Assembly: GCA_017625675.1 (NCBI GenBank)
Contig: JAGAKK010000049.1
Span: forward strand, 1-38,677
DNA: 38,677 bases
DNA from: Clostridia bacterium
GTDB taxonomy: Bacteria; Bacillota; Clostridia; UBA1212
Direction of reading: 5' to 3'
The position numbers and the translations under genes were made by a program. This document shows, one piece after another, positions 9,096 through 17,629 of the stretch. Under the pieces are notes generated by a model. It made no database searches. It was not told the origin of the DNA and was given only the letters and a program-made list of their open reading frames with translations. How positions within the stretch are numbered: the first letter of the stretch is position 1; each line of letters starts with the position of its first letter.

Positions 9096-9739
9096 TTTTT
9101 TGCCTCCAATTCAGCAAGCCTCTTATTAGTCGCCTCAAGCTCTCCTCTGAGCTGCGCGATTTCCTGAGCCACAGGGTCAATAATCTTCTGGTGCTCCAGA
9201 AGAAGTGAAGGAGACTCTACCCTCTCACCGTCTGTCTTGATAACTCTTGCCTTAATTCCCGTAACCGTGGAATTAGGGGGAACGTCTCCCAGAACTACAG
9301 ACCCTGAGCCGATCATTGAATTGTCGCCGATAGTAACAGGGCCTAAAATCTTCGCACCTGCTCCTATAAGCACGTTGTTTCCAACGGTAGGATGTCGCTT
9401 GGAATGGCGCTCTCTTCCGTTACCGCCCAGAGTCACCTGATGATATATCGTACAATTATTTCCCACAACGGCAGTCTCACCGATAACTACGCCGTGGCCG
9501 TGGTCAATAAAAAGACCTTCTCCTATAGTAGCGCCCGGATGTATCTCAATACCGGTTTTTCTGCTGGAGCGCTGCGAAACGTAGCGGGCAATCAAGGGCA
9601 TTTTGTGCCTCAGAAAAAACGCCGCAATGCGATGGTCGCGAAGAGCCTTAAAGCCCGGATAAAGAAGAATAACCTCCATCACGTTTCTCGCCGCAGGGTC
9701 TCTTTCCGCTATGGATTTTGCATCTTTAAAAAGTCCCAT
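9092..9739 (-). CDS. cysE: Serine O-acetyltransferase
   Basis: About 215 residues. A short helical N-terminal domain (1–65) is followed by the left-handed beta-helix of hexapeptide repeats (about 66–175), containing the DHGHGVVIGE active-site segment at 79–88. The tail ends in a short charged coiled coil (QLRGELEATNKRLAELE). CysE makes O-acetylserine from serine and acetyl-CoA, the first step of cysteine synthesis. The start is ATG 9739, with GAGAGG 6–7 nt upstream. A longer frame to 9817 adds 26 residues unlike the family and is rejected. The upstream gap has two GTGTCAC heptamers 7 nt apart, whose significance is unknown. It overlaps the downstream esterase gene. Confidence 0.93.
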   Translation of the reverse strand: MGLFKDAKSIAERDPAARNVMEVILLYPGFKALRDHRIAAFFLRHKMPLIARYVSQRSSRKTGIEIHPGATIGEGLFIDHGHGVVIGETAVVGNNCTIYHQVTLGGNGRERHSKRHPTVGNNVLIGAGAKILGPVTIGDNSMIGSGSVVLGDVPPNSTVTGIKARVIKTDGERVESPSLLLEHQKIIDPVAQEIAQLRGELEATNKRLAELEAKK

Positions 9740-9820
9740 ATAAATCCTCTCAAAAATTAAACAATTAAAATAATATATTCCGTTATAAACCCTTGTGACA
9801 CTAAAAACGTGACACAAAAT

Positions 9821-11011
9821 TTATAAATAACTTACAACCTCTGCACACTTATCGTCAATGTAATAAGCTCTTGTAACTCGTCTTCCCACGCCGCAAAGAA
9901 TTTCGTAATTAAATGATCCTGCAATTCCGGAGACCTCTTCTGCACTTAAATACTCACCCCTTGATGAGCCGAACAAAACAGCCTCATCACCAACCTTCAC
10001 GTCGGAAAGACCGGTAACGTCCACCATAGTCTGATCCATACAGACTCTTCCTAAAATCCTGCACCGTTTACCGTTAATAAGCACGCAGCCCTTATTGGAA
10101 AGCGCTCTCGGATAGCCGTCTGCATATCCTGCAGAAAACACCGCTACCCTCATATCCTTTTCTGCGATAAAGGTATGTCCATAGCTTACGCCGCGGCCTT
10201 TTTTCAGGTCAAAAACGTTGGTAACGTGAGCAACCACAGACATTACAGGCTTTATCGGAAAAGCATCAATCCCTACGTCAAAGGAAGGATAGTGTCCGTA
10301 AAGAACGATTCCTGCCCTTACCATATTGCAGGTGACAGGAAATTCCATTATTCCTGCGCTGTTACTGATATGAATGATTGGGGGCTCAACACCCTTCTCT
10401 TTAAGTTTCAAAACAAATTCATCAAAGAGAGCCTTCTGCTTCAATGCGGTGGTCTTGTCTTTTTCATCCGCCGTTGCGTAATGAGAAAATACACCTTCAA
10501 CAAAAACGTTATCAAGGGATGCAATTTTAACGGCAATTTTTATGCCTTCATCATCAGCCGGGAGCCCTATTCTTGACATTCCCGTATCAACGGCAATATG
10601 TATCTTCGCAGTCCTGCCCTCTTTTCCGGCAATCTCAGACAAAAGCCTTGAGTCTTCTTCTCTGTAAATTGTCAGGGTAATATCATTAAGCACCGCATCT
10701 TTAAAAAATTCAGGAGGTGTATACCCAAGCACCAGAACAGGCTTCTCACCGATACCCTCCTGTATTACGATATTATCTTTTTTTCTGGGGGCTCTCAATT
10801 CAAGAGCCTCGTCAACACCTGCCACACCGAACATATCCACACGGTCTCTTATGTATCCGGAAATCTTCTCCGCGCCGTGGCCGTAGGCATCAGCCTTTAC
10901 AACAGCAAGGAGCCGCACACCTGCAGGAATGCGGCTTTCTATTACAGAAAGGTTATGTTCAAGCGCGTCCATATCAATTTTAGCGCAAATTCTGTTGTAA
11001 ACAGGCTTCAT
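9821..11011 (-). CDS. alr: Alanine racemase
   Basis: 396 residues. The PLP lysine is K39 in VVKADAYGHG. The TIM-barrel landmarks HIAVDTGMSRIG and HISNSAG and the second catalytic tyrosine segment GVSYGHTF (C-terminal half) are present, as is the CMDQTMVDVT motif. It makes D-alanine for peptidoglycan. ATG 11011 is preferred over TTG 11020 because AGGAGAGG lies 10 nt before the ATG but directly abuts the TTG. cysE follows after an 81-nt gap. Confidence 0.95.
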   Translation of the reverse strand: MKPVYNRICAKIDMDALEHNLSVIESRIPAGVRLLAVVKADAYGHGAEKISGYIRDRVDMFGVAGVDEALELRAPRKKDNIVIQEGIGEKPVLVLGYTPPEFFKDAVLNDITLTIYREEDSRLLSEIAGKEGRTAKIHIAVDTGMSRIGLPADDEGIKIAVKIASLDNVFVEGVFSHYATADEKDKTTALKQKALFDEFVLKLKEKGVEPPIIHISNSAGIMEFPVTCNMVRAGIVLYGHYPSFDVGIDAFPIKPVMSVVAHVTNVFDLKKGRGVSYGHTFIAEKDMRVAVFSAGYADGYPRALSNKGCVLINGKRCRILGRVCMDQTMVDVTGLSDVKVGDEAVLFGSSRGEYLSAEEVSGIAGSFNYEILCGVGRRVTRAYYIDDKCAEVVSYL

Positions 11012-11065
11012 TTCGGGCAAGCCTCTCCTTACTTTTTATACTAAAACAAAATTTAAGGTCTGAAA

Positions 11066-12280
11066 TCAAAGACCCAATATTTTCTTAACTTCTTTTACAA
11101 GAAGCTCTGCATTCTGCTCGTGAGCAGAAACTACGGGGTGACCTATTCCGCCTTCATTGTTGTTAACAAAATCAGTAAAAGCGTAAATACCTGCAGCCTC
11201 TCCGCCTGCTTCCTTTACTGCCGCCTCAACGAGGGGAGCAGCAACCGGTGTAACACCGCCGAAAGCCCAGAGAATTTTTGCATCAGGATTGTTTTTACGA
11301 ACCATTTTAATCAATGACACGAAACCGTCCTGAATCTGCTTTTCAGTCCAACCCTTTTCGCAACTCATATCGTTGCTTCCAAGGTTTATGATAACTAAAT
11401 CAGGCTGCTTTTCAAAGCCCCACGCATCATTTCTGCCGCGCTGATAACAAGTTTTCTCATAGGTTTCAAGCATTGTATGAGGCTGCCAGCCAATACCTGC
11501 GCCGATTCCCTGCTGAGCTATAATGCTGTAGTCTGCGCCAAGCTTCTTCATAGCAAGGCAAGCATAGGCTCTCGTTCCGTCCTGATAATACGAAGAGCGT
11601 GGATTATTAAGAGGATCCTTTGCGCCGCCGGTGTTGTTGGGATAAAGGTTTCCGTATCCTGTCGTGATAGAATCGCCTATAACCTCGATATAAACGTTGC
11701 TCTCTTCCGGTCTTGCATCAAATTCACCTGAAAATGACACGGAATTAACGTACAGGTCACCGTATTCAGCTTCGTTCTGACGTTCAATCATAAAGGTATG
11801 AGTACCCTTTGCAAGTCCCTTACCAAGAACCAATTCGTGACTGCCCTGTGTCAAGGCATAGAGGTCACGTGTTCCCTGCAAAACTCCGTCCACGTAGACG
11901 TTGATAAACAAAACAGGACGTCTGTTAGCATCTATTGCCATAGGATTTGCGTGAATAACTGCAGAAACGTCGCCTTCACAGCAAGCTCTGAACTCCACGG
12001 AAGACGCAGTAAAGTCAAGCGCAATGCCCTTGCCGGCCTGATAATCAACAACCTTCGTTCTTCCCTGAACCTTTGAATTATTGAAAAGAGTCTCTGCGTC
12101 CATAGTCTTCAATGAAAAATCCACAACAGCAGGATCTTTAGTGGGCGCGGCTGTAGGAGCAGGCCTCGGGGTAGTAACGTTTCCCTTTGAGTCATCCTTA
12201 CCTTTATCACAGCCAACCACAAAACATGATGAAACAGCCAATAACGTAACCATAATAAATGTCAAACACCTTTTTATCAT
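11066..12280 (-). CDS. SGNH/GDSL esterase lipoprotein, CE2-like
   Basis: About 404 residues. A type II signal peptide ends in the lipobox VVGC with Cys24, followed by a Thr/Pro-rich linker. A jelly-roll N-terminal domain (about 65–190) precedes an SGNH domain. The nucleophile is Ser204 in IGDSITTGYG, followed by NLGSND (Asn block) and a C-terminal GIGHPVVSAH segment with the catalytic histidine. The jelly roll plus SGNH layout is that of carbohydrate esterase family 2, which deacetylates xylan or mannan at the cell surface. The exact substrate is inference. ATG 12280 is preceded by AAGGTGAT; an in-frame GTG at 12289 lies inside that site. It follows the transketolase genes after 36 nt, hinting at a pentose-glycan theme. 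Confidence 0.85.
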   Translation of the reverse strand: MIKRCLTFIMVTLLAVSSCFVVGCDKGKDDSKGNVTTPRPAPTAAPTKDPAVVDFSLKTMDAETLFNNSKVQGRTKVVDYQAGKGIALDFTASSVEFRACCEGDVSAVIHANPMAIDANRRPVLFINVYVDGVLQGTRDLYALTQGSHELVLGKGLAKGTHTFMIERQNEAEYGDLYVNSVSFSGEFDARPEESNVYIEVIGDSITTGYGNLYPNNTGGAKDPLNNPRSSYYQDGTRAYACLAMKKLGADYSIIAQQGIGAGIGWQPHTMLETYEKTCYQRGRNDAWGFEKQPDLVIINLGSNDMSCEKGWTEKQIQDGFVSLIKMVRKNNPDAKILWAFGGVTPVAAPLVEAAVKEAGGEAAGIYAFTDFVNNNEGGIGHPVVSAHEQNAELLVKEVKKILGL

Positions 12281-12316
12281 TGATATCACCTTAAAAGTTT
12301 ATACTTCAAACAACAA

Positions 12317-13252
12317 TTATTTTCTTGCAACAGCAGCTTCTGTAGCCTCTGCAATCTTCTCTGCAGTAAGACCGAACTTCTCAAGAAGCTCAGCAGGCTT
12401 ACCGGAAGTACCGAAAGTATCGTTAAGACCGATCCTCTTTACGTAGCAAGGACAAGTTTCAGCAAGAGCCTCGCAAACTGCTCCGCCAAGTCCGCCGATA
12501 ATGTTGTGCTCCTCAACGGTAACGATTGTTCCCGTAGCCTTTGCACACTCAGCAAGAAGATCCTTGTCGATAGGCTTAATTGTATGAATATCAACTACTT
12601 TTACATTGATGCCCTTAGCCTTAAGAAGCTCAGCAGCCTTAACAGCCTCCTGCACCATAAGACCTGTAGCAACGATAGTAGCGTCATTTCCGTTGTCGCA
12701 AAGAACGATACCCTTGCCAAGCTCAAACTTCTGATCCTCTGTGTAAAGCTCCTCTACTCCGAGGCGACCAAGTCGCAGATATACGGGTCCCTCGTGCTCA
12801 ATAGCAGCCTTTATAGCAAAGCGTGTCTCCTGGGCATCGCAAGGACTCATAACTACCATGTTGGGAAGTGATCTCATAATAGCAAGATCCTCTACGCACT
12901 GATGGGAAGCGCCGTCCTCACCAACGGAGATACCTGCGTGTGTAGCGCCGATCTTTACGTTGAGCTTAGGATAGCAAATAGAGTTTCTGATCTGCTCGCA
13001 AGCTCTCTCTGCCGCAAATACTGCAAAGCTGGAAGCAAATACTACCTTGCCTGTAGTAGCAAGACCTGCCGCAACAGCCATCATATTGCCCTCTGCAATA
13101 CCCATATTAATGTGTCTTTCAGGATAAACCTTCTTAAACGTGTCGGTCTTGGTGGATTTTGAAAGGTCCGCATCAAGAACCACGATTCTCTCGTCTCCGC
13201 CGAACTCGGCAAGAGCCTTTCCGTAAGCTTCTCTTGTAGCAATCTTAGCCAT
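12317..13252 (-). CDS. Transketolase C-terminal subunit (split type)
   Basis: 311 residues. It carries the pyrimidine-binding domain (1–180) with the catalytic glutamate segment NMGIAEGNMMA and the GATHAGISVGEDGASHQ stretch, and the transketolase C-terminal domain (190–305) with TVEEHNIIGGLGGAV. With the adjacent upstream gene it forms a two-subunit transketolase, which moves two-carbon ketol units between pentose and hexose phosphates. The upstream subunit ends only 2 nt before this ATG, so the two are co-translated, ensuring equal amounts. Relatives in sugar-specific operons have similar sequences, so a specialised ketol transferase cannot be fully excluded. Confidence 0.93.
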   Translation of the reverse strand: MAKIATREAYGKALAEFGGDERIVVLDADLSKSTKTDTFKKVYPERHINMGIAEGNMMAVAAGLATTGKVVFASSFAVFAAERACEQIRNSICYPKLNVKIGATHAGISVGEDGASHQCVEDLAIMRSLPNMVVMSPCDAQETRFAIKAAIEHEGPVYLRLGRLGVEELYTEDQKFELGKGIVLCDNGNDATIVATGLMVQEAVKAAELLKAKGINVKVVDIHTIKPIDKDLLAECAKATGTIVTVEEHNIIGGLGGAVCEALAETCPCYVKRIGLNDTFGTSGKPAELLEKFGLTAEKIAEATEAAVARK

Positions 13253-13254
13253 GA

Positions 13255-14097
13255 TTAACCCTCCAATCCTGCAATTACTGCATCAATCTCTTCAAGCGCT
13301 GTCTTAGTCTGCTCTGCATCAGGAGCATTGCCGTGCCAAGCATAATTTCCTTCCATGAAAGAAACGCCCTTGCCCTTAATGGTATTCGCCACGATAACGG
13401 TAGGCTTTCCTTCGGTAGCCTTAGCGTCGTCAACAGCCTTTCTGATAGCCTCAATATCGTGTCCGTCAACAGCGATAACGTTCCAGCCGAATGCCGCAAA
13501 CTTGTCTGTAACGGGGGCAGAGTTCATAACGTCCTTCGTAGCACCGTCAATCTGAAGACCGTTCAGGTCAACAAATGCTGTGAGGTTGTCAAGCTTATAA
13601 TGAGCAGCGCACATAGATGCCTCCCATACCTGACCCTCTTCAAGCTCTCCGTCGCCAAGAATAGTGTATACACGGTAATCCTTCTTATCAAGCTTTCCTG
13701 CAAGAGCCATACCTACTGCGCAGGAGATACCCTGTCCCAAAGAACCTGTAGACATATCTACGCCGGGAACACTCTTCATGCTGGGGTGACCCTCAAGGTA
13801 GCTCTCTGTCTGTCTGAGAGTCTTAAGGTCCTCCTCAGGGAAAAATCCCTTAAGCGCCAATGCCGCATAATATGCAGGAGCGCAGTGTCCCTTTGAAAGT
13901 ACAAATCTGTCTCTGTCAGCCCACTTAGGATTTTTAGGGTCAACCTTCATCTCGTCAAAAAACAATACCGACAAAATATCCGCAATGGAAAGTGATCCGC
14001 CGGGATGTCCGCTTTTCGCAGCCGCAATAGCCTCAATAGAATATCTTCTGATGAGTCCGGCCTTCTTCTTAAGTTCAAGCAATTTCTGCTCGTTCAT
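13255..14097 (-). CDS. Transketolase N-terminal subunit (split type)
   Basis: 280 residues, the thiamine-pyrophosphate-binding half. Visible are SGHPGGSLSIADIL near residue 30, DRFVLSKGHCAPAYYAAL, the GQGISCAVGMA loop and the TPP/Mg motif beginning GDGELEEGQ and ending near NGLQIDG. It pairs with the following gene to make one complete transketolase. rpiB lies 63 nt upstream on the same strand. The three genes form a small non-oxidative pentose-phosphate set, probably read from the promoter at 14642–14670. Confidence 0.94.
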   Translation of the reverse strand: MNEQKLLELKKKAGLIRRYSIEAIAAAKSGHPGGSLSIADILSVLFFDEMKVDPKNPKWADRDRFVLSKGHCAPAYYAALALKGFFPEEDLKTLRQTESYLEGHPSMKSVPGVDMSTGSLGQGISCAVGMALAGKLDKKDYRVYTILGDGELEEGQVWEASMCAAHYKLDNLTAFVDLNGLQIDGATKDVMNSAPVTDKFAAFGWNVIAVDGHDIEAIRKAVDDAKATEGKPTVIVANTIKGKGVSFMEGNYAWHGNAPDAEQTKTALEEIDAVIAGLEG

Positions 14098-14160
14098 AAT
14101 TAAATTACCGCCCTTCTGTATGTATGATATATAAATTAATAAATTTAAAACTGATTTATA

Positions 14161-14604
14161 TTATTTTTGTTTCTTCTCAATATCTGCAATCATATCGATT
14201 CTGGTCTGGTGACGGCCGCCCTGAAACTCTGCGTCGTACCACTCGCCTACGATCATCTTGGCAAGCTCGCTGCCCACCACTCTCGCACCGAAACAAATAA
14301 TGTTTGAATCATTGTGCTGTTTAGAAAGCTTTGCTGAGAAAGGCTCAGAACAGCAAACAGCTCTTATACCGTTTACCTTATTCGCTGCAATAGAAATTCC
14401 GACACCTGTTCCGCAGATAAGAACTCCGCGCTCACACTCTCCTCCTGCAACGGCATTCGCCACCGCCTCAGCAATCTCCGGATAATTGGACGCCTCTGTA
14501 CTCTCCGTGCCGAAGTCCTTTACAACCTCGCCTTTTTCCTCAAGAAATTTCTTAATGATTTTCTTTAATTCAACCCCTGTGTGGTCATTGCCGATGGCAT
14601 ACAT
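14161..14604 (-). CDS. rpiB: Ribose-5-phosphate isomerase B
   Basis: 147 residues, full length for RpiB. The N-terminal IGNDHTGVELK substrate loop, the catalytic cysteine in CGTGVGISIAANK and the C-terminal GRHQTRIDMI segment are all present. It interconverts ribose-5-phosphate and ribulose-5-phosphate. A GGAGG site lies 9 nt before the ATG and a near-consensus promoter 40–65 nt upstream. Allose-6-phosphate activity occurs in close relatives and cannot be ruled out. Confidence 0.95.
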   Translation of the reverse strand: MYAIGNDHTGVELKKIIKKFLEEKGEVVKDFGTESTEASNYPEIAEAVANAVAGGECERGVLICGTGVGISIAANKVNGIRAVCCSEPFSAKLSKQHNDSNIICFGARVVGSELAKMIVGEWYDAEFQGGRHQTRIDMIADIEKKQK

Positions 14605-14641
14605 CTTAGCAAACCTCCTGATAACACATTATTACAAGGAT

Positions 14642-14670
14642 ATTATAACCTATTAACGATAAAATGCCAA
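14642..14670 (-). promoter_or_regulatory. Predicted sigma-A promoter for rpiB–transketolase
   Basis: On the minus strand TTGGCA (14670–14665) and TATAAT (14647–14642) are separated by exactly 17 nt. Transcription would start about 30 nt before the rpiB start codon, which has a GGAGG site. The match is close to consensus (5/6 and 6/6). Confidence 0.7.
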
Positions 14671-14691
14671 CCCCTATTTTAAACAAAATTT

Positions 14692-15017
14692 AAGCTGAGC
14701 CACGGCGTCAGATAAGTTGAGCCACGGCGTCAGACGCTGTGAATGAGTCAGTGACCTGCCCCCTGACTCATAAGGCACAAAGCCTTTCTAGAAAACGGTT
14801 TTGCCGAAAACAGGTGGCATATCGGTGGCATAATTTCGCCTTTAAAAAAGAGCCACAGCGTCTGACGCTGTGGTCCGTTTTTGATTGATTGCACCTGAAA
14901 TATACAAAAACGGACCAAAAGAAGTCTTTTGTGGCTCCTTTGGGACGCTCTGAATACAGTTCATCAATAACAAAGCGTCCGCAAAGAGCCACAGCGTCTG
15001 ACGCCGTGGCTCAGCTT
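14692..15017. mobile_element. MITE-like structured element with 21-bp terminal inverted repeats
   Basis: The 417-nt gap between rpiB and the P-ATPase is filled by a 326-bp element. Bases 14692–14712 and 14997–15017 are perfect 21-bp inverted repeats. Inside are further palindromes: GCGTCTGACGC-type units at 14719–14741, 14850–14874 and 14986–15012, a TGGTCCGTTTTT/AAAAACGGACCA pair, a GGACGCT/AGCGTCC pair, and a TGAGTCAG-family unit at 14743–14771. A 74-codon minus-strand frame (14768–14992) runs through it but has no recognisable domain, and I do not call it a gene. Its right end lies 4 nt from the P-ATPase stop codon. No transposase is encoded; no clear target duplication was seen. Confidence 0.6.
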
Positions 15018-15021
15018 TAAA

Positions 15022-17463
15022 TTACTTTGTAAAAATCCTTCCAAAACTGTCAAGAGCAGGTCCTATTGCCGTAAAGGCAATTACCGTGAGCCAGTCTTGC
15101 CACCCCAGGGGCACAGTGTTAAAAATCGGTTGCAAAAAAGGAATATATACTACGCACACCATAAGAAGAAGCGACACCGCCGCCGACACAAGAAGAAAAC
15201 TGTTGCCACGAAGACCTATCTGAAAAAGGGTTTTCGTTTCGCTTCTGCACTCAAAAGAATGTACGAGCTGTATTACCACCAATGTCATAAAAGCTACGGT
15301 CCTTGCAAGGTTAACGTTTCCGCAGGTGAAAAAGATCGTTGCAAAAGCCCCCATGGTACAAACTCCCGTCAGCACTCCCCTGAAGGCAATGAGCCACACC
15401 ATACGCTTTGTGAAAATCCCCTTGTCGCGAGGAATGGGCGGTTTTGACATTATATCCTCATCAGCCTTGTCAAGGCCAAGGGCAATGCCGGGAAGGCCGT
15501 CAGTCACAAGATTTACCCAAAGAATCTGAATTGGGTACAGCGGAATGGGAAGCCCCGTCAATGCCGCCGCCAGCATCGTCATAACCTCACCTAAATTACT
15601 TGCCAGCATATAGCGGATAAACTTGCAGATATTGGCGTAAATTCTTCTGCCCTCTTTTACCGCCGCCACAATGGTAGAGAAATTGTCGTCAAGAAGCACC
15701 ACTCCCGAGGCCTCTCTCGTCACCTCCGTGCCGTTTTTGCCCATGGAAACTCCGATGTCAGCCTCCTTCACCGCAGGGGCATCGTTAACGCCGTCCCCTG
15801 TCATTGCCACGGTGTTGCCCTTTTTCTTAAAGGCCTTTACAATCCGCAATTTGTGGGCAGGCTTCACCCTCGCAAAAACGCTTGCCCTCTCCACCGCTTC
15901 CGAAAGCTCCCCGTCTGTCATTTCATCAAGCTCTGCCCCTGTGACAACCATATCCCCCTCTCTGTAAATGTCAAGCTCCTTTGCCACCGCCTTGGCGGTA
16001 AGGGCGTGGTCGCCGGTTATCATTACCGTCTTTACTCCTGCGCTTCTGCAGGTTGCCACAGATTCCTTAACGTTATCGTGGGGCGGATCCATAAGCCCTG
16101 CAAGTCCCGCAAGCTCAAGGCGGTTTTCATACCTTTCCGCGCCGAAACTCATTTTGCCGTTAATGACCCTCTCCGAAGCCCCCAGCCGCCTCCAGCCGAA
16201 AGCAATGACACGAAGCGCCTTTGACGCCATATTATCGTTTTTCAGACGATAATGCTCCGCCGCAGTTTTATCCTTGCACATCCTTAACAACACGTCGGGA
16301 GCGCCCTTTGTGAAAACAAATTGTTCCCCTTTTGTGTCCTCAACGATTACCGACATACACTTTCTTGAAGAACTAAAAGGAATCTCCCCAAGGCGTTTAT
16401 AAAGGTCCACAGCGCCGCCCTTTTCCTTAAAGGACTCGCACATTGCCGCCAACGCCCTTTCCGTGGCATCCCCCATATTGTTACAGTAAAACCCTATCTC
16501 GCAGAGCCTCTTTTCCTCGCCGAAAATCTCCCTTACCGTCATCTGATTTTTCGTCAAAGTCCCCGTCTTGTCAGAGCAAATAACACTGGTACTTCCCAGG
16601 GTCTCCACCGCAGGGAGCCTACGCACCAAGGCATTTTTCGCCGCCATCTTGGCAACACCCATAGCAAGGGCAATTGTAACGATAGCCGGAAGCCCCTCAG
16701 GCACCGCCGCCACCGCCGTGCTGACCCCCGCAAAAAGCATCTCAAAGAAGGGCTCTCCGCGATAAATCCCAACCGCCACCACAATGCCGCAAATAAGGGC
16801 GCAGGCGATAATTATGTACGTCCCAAGCCTTGCAAGCCTCTTTTGCAAAGGGGTTTCCTCTTCCTCCACCTCACCAATCATCCCTGAAATTCTACCCATC
16901 TCGGTATTCATCCCCGTATCGGTAACGCCAACGGTGGCCCTGCCGCTTACCACGGTAGTCCCTGCAAACAGACTTCCTTCTTCCTTATACACAGCCTCAG
17001 ACTCACCGGTCAGAATAGACTCATCAACGTTAATCCCCGGCGTCTCAATAATGAAACCGTCCGCAGGCACCTTGTCGCCTGTCCTTACTGCCACCACGTC
17101 CCCCGGCACGATCTCCTCAGAGGAAATCTTTTTAAACTCTCCATCTCTTAAGACCTCCGACACAGGGGCAGTCATCTCTCTTAACGCCTCCAATGTCCTC
17201 TCGGTCCTGTACTCCTGAATAAAGCCCAACACAGCATTTGCAATCACAATCACCACCATAACAACCGCCTCAACGGTGTCCCCTAAAAAGGCGGTAATGG
17301 CAGTACAGGCGATAAGAATTATCGTCATAAAATCCGCAAACTGGCTGAAAAAGATGCCAACAGGATTTTTCTTCTTGTGCTTTTTCAGCACGTTTTTCCC
17401 GTACTTCCCAAGCCGTAAATGGGCTTCCTTGCTTGTAAGCCCCGTAAAATCATTATTATCCAT
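15022..17463 (-). CDS. P-type (IIA-like) calcium-transporting ATPase
   Basis: 813 residues. Landmarks: actuator TGES at 152–155, M4 ion motif VPEGLP at 254–259, phosphorylation site DKTGT with Asp298, nucleotide-binding KGAPD at 386–390, hinge TGDGVNDAP at 555–563 and M6 NLVTDGLPG at 651–659. About ten membrane spans fit the PacL/SERCA-like layout. E256, N651 and D655 match calcium-site residues of the family, so Ca2+ export is likely, though Mn2+ is possible. ATG 17463 has GGGGAGG 12 nt upstream; the in-frame GTG 17484 has no ribosome site and lies past it. An unusual leader hairpin (17490–17530) precedes it. It appears monocistronic. Confidence 0.92.
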   Translation of the reverse strand: MDNNDFTGLTSKEAHLRLGKYGKNVLKKHKKKNPVGIFFSQFADFMTIILIACTAITAFLGDTVEAVVMVVIVIANAVLGFIQEYRTERTLEALREMTAPVSEVLRDGEFKKISSEEIVPGDVVAVRTGDKVPADGFIIETPGINVDESILTGESEAVYKEEGSLFAGTTVVSGRATVGVTDTGMNTEMGRISGMIGEVEEEETPLQKRLARLGTYIIIACALICGIVVAVGIYRGEPFFEMLFAGVSTAVAAVPEGLPAIVTIALAMGVAKMAAKNALVRRLPAVETLGSTSVICSDKTGTLTKNQMTVREIFGEEKRLCEIGFYCNNMGDATERALAAMCESFKEKGGAVDLYKRLGEIPFSSSRKCMSVIVEDTKGEQFVFTKGAPDVLLRMCKDKTAAEHYRLKNDNMASKALRVIAFGWRRLGASERVINGKMSFGAERYENRLELAGLAGLMDPPHDNVKESVATCRSAGVKTVMITGDHALTAKAVAKELDIYREGDMVVTGAELDEMTDGELSEAVERASVFARVKPAHKLRIVKAFKKKGNTVAMTGDGVNDAPAVKEADIGVSMGKNGTEVTREASGVVLLDDNFSTIVAAVKEGRRIYANICKFIRYMLASNLGEVMTMLAAALTGLPIPLYPIQILWVNLVTDGLPGIALGLDKADEDIMSKPPIPRDKGIFTKRMVWLIAFRGVLTGVCTMGAFATIFFTCGNVNLARTVAFMTLVVIQLVHSFECRSETKTLFQIGLRGNSFLLVSAAVSLLLMVCVVYIPFLQPIFNTVPLGWQDWLTVIAFTAIGPALDSFGRIFTK

Positions 17464-17489
17464 AATCACCCAAAACCTCCCCACTTCAC

Positions 17490-17530
17490 AAGGTCGCCTC
17501 GCCTATCTCTCCAAGGAGCGCGGCGACCTT
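17490..17530 (-). promoter_or_regulatory. Leader hairpin upstream of the P-ATPase
   Basis: AAGGTCGCC and GGCGACCTT form a perfect 9-bp stem around a loop that itself contains CTCCTTGGAG, able to fold again. It sits just 5' of the GGGGAGG ribosome site on the transcript. It could influence translation, but it does not match the manganese (yybP-ykoY) riboswitch as I know it. Confidence 0.4.
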
Positions 17531-17565
17531 CTTGATAAATGGTATTCGGGTTTGTCCATAAATAT

Positions 17566-17604
17566 GCAAGGGAGCCACAGCGTCTGACGCTGTGGCTCCC
17601 TTGC
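17566..17604. repeat. Perfect 18-bp-stem palindrome downstream of receptor 1
   Basis: Two 18-nt arms (17566–17583 and 17587–17604) pair perfectly around a 3-nt loop. The core, GCCACAGCGTCTGACGCTGTGGC without a break, is the same palindrome found three times in the MITE-like element at 14692–15017. It lies 25 nt beyond the stop codon of the first TIR gene and upstream of the P-ATPase. No strong T run follows on the minus strand, so it is not a classic terminator. Confidence 0.75.
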
Positions 17605-17629
17605 TTTTCAAAGTCATGAAATATTCAAT

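Noticed and set aside
9778..9818. GTGTCAC direct repeats before cysE as a regulator site
   Set aside because: Only two heptamers and no known regulator consensus; too little evidence to call.
14768..14992. 74-codon minus-strand frame inside the MITE-like element
   Set aside because: No known domain, no convincing ribosome site, and it is built from the palindromic repeat; treated as part of the element.
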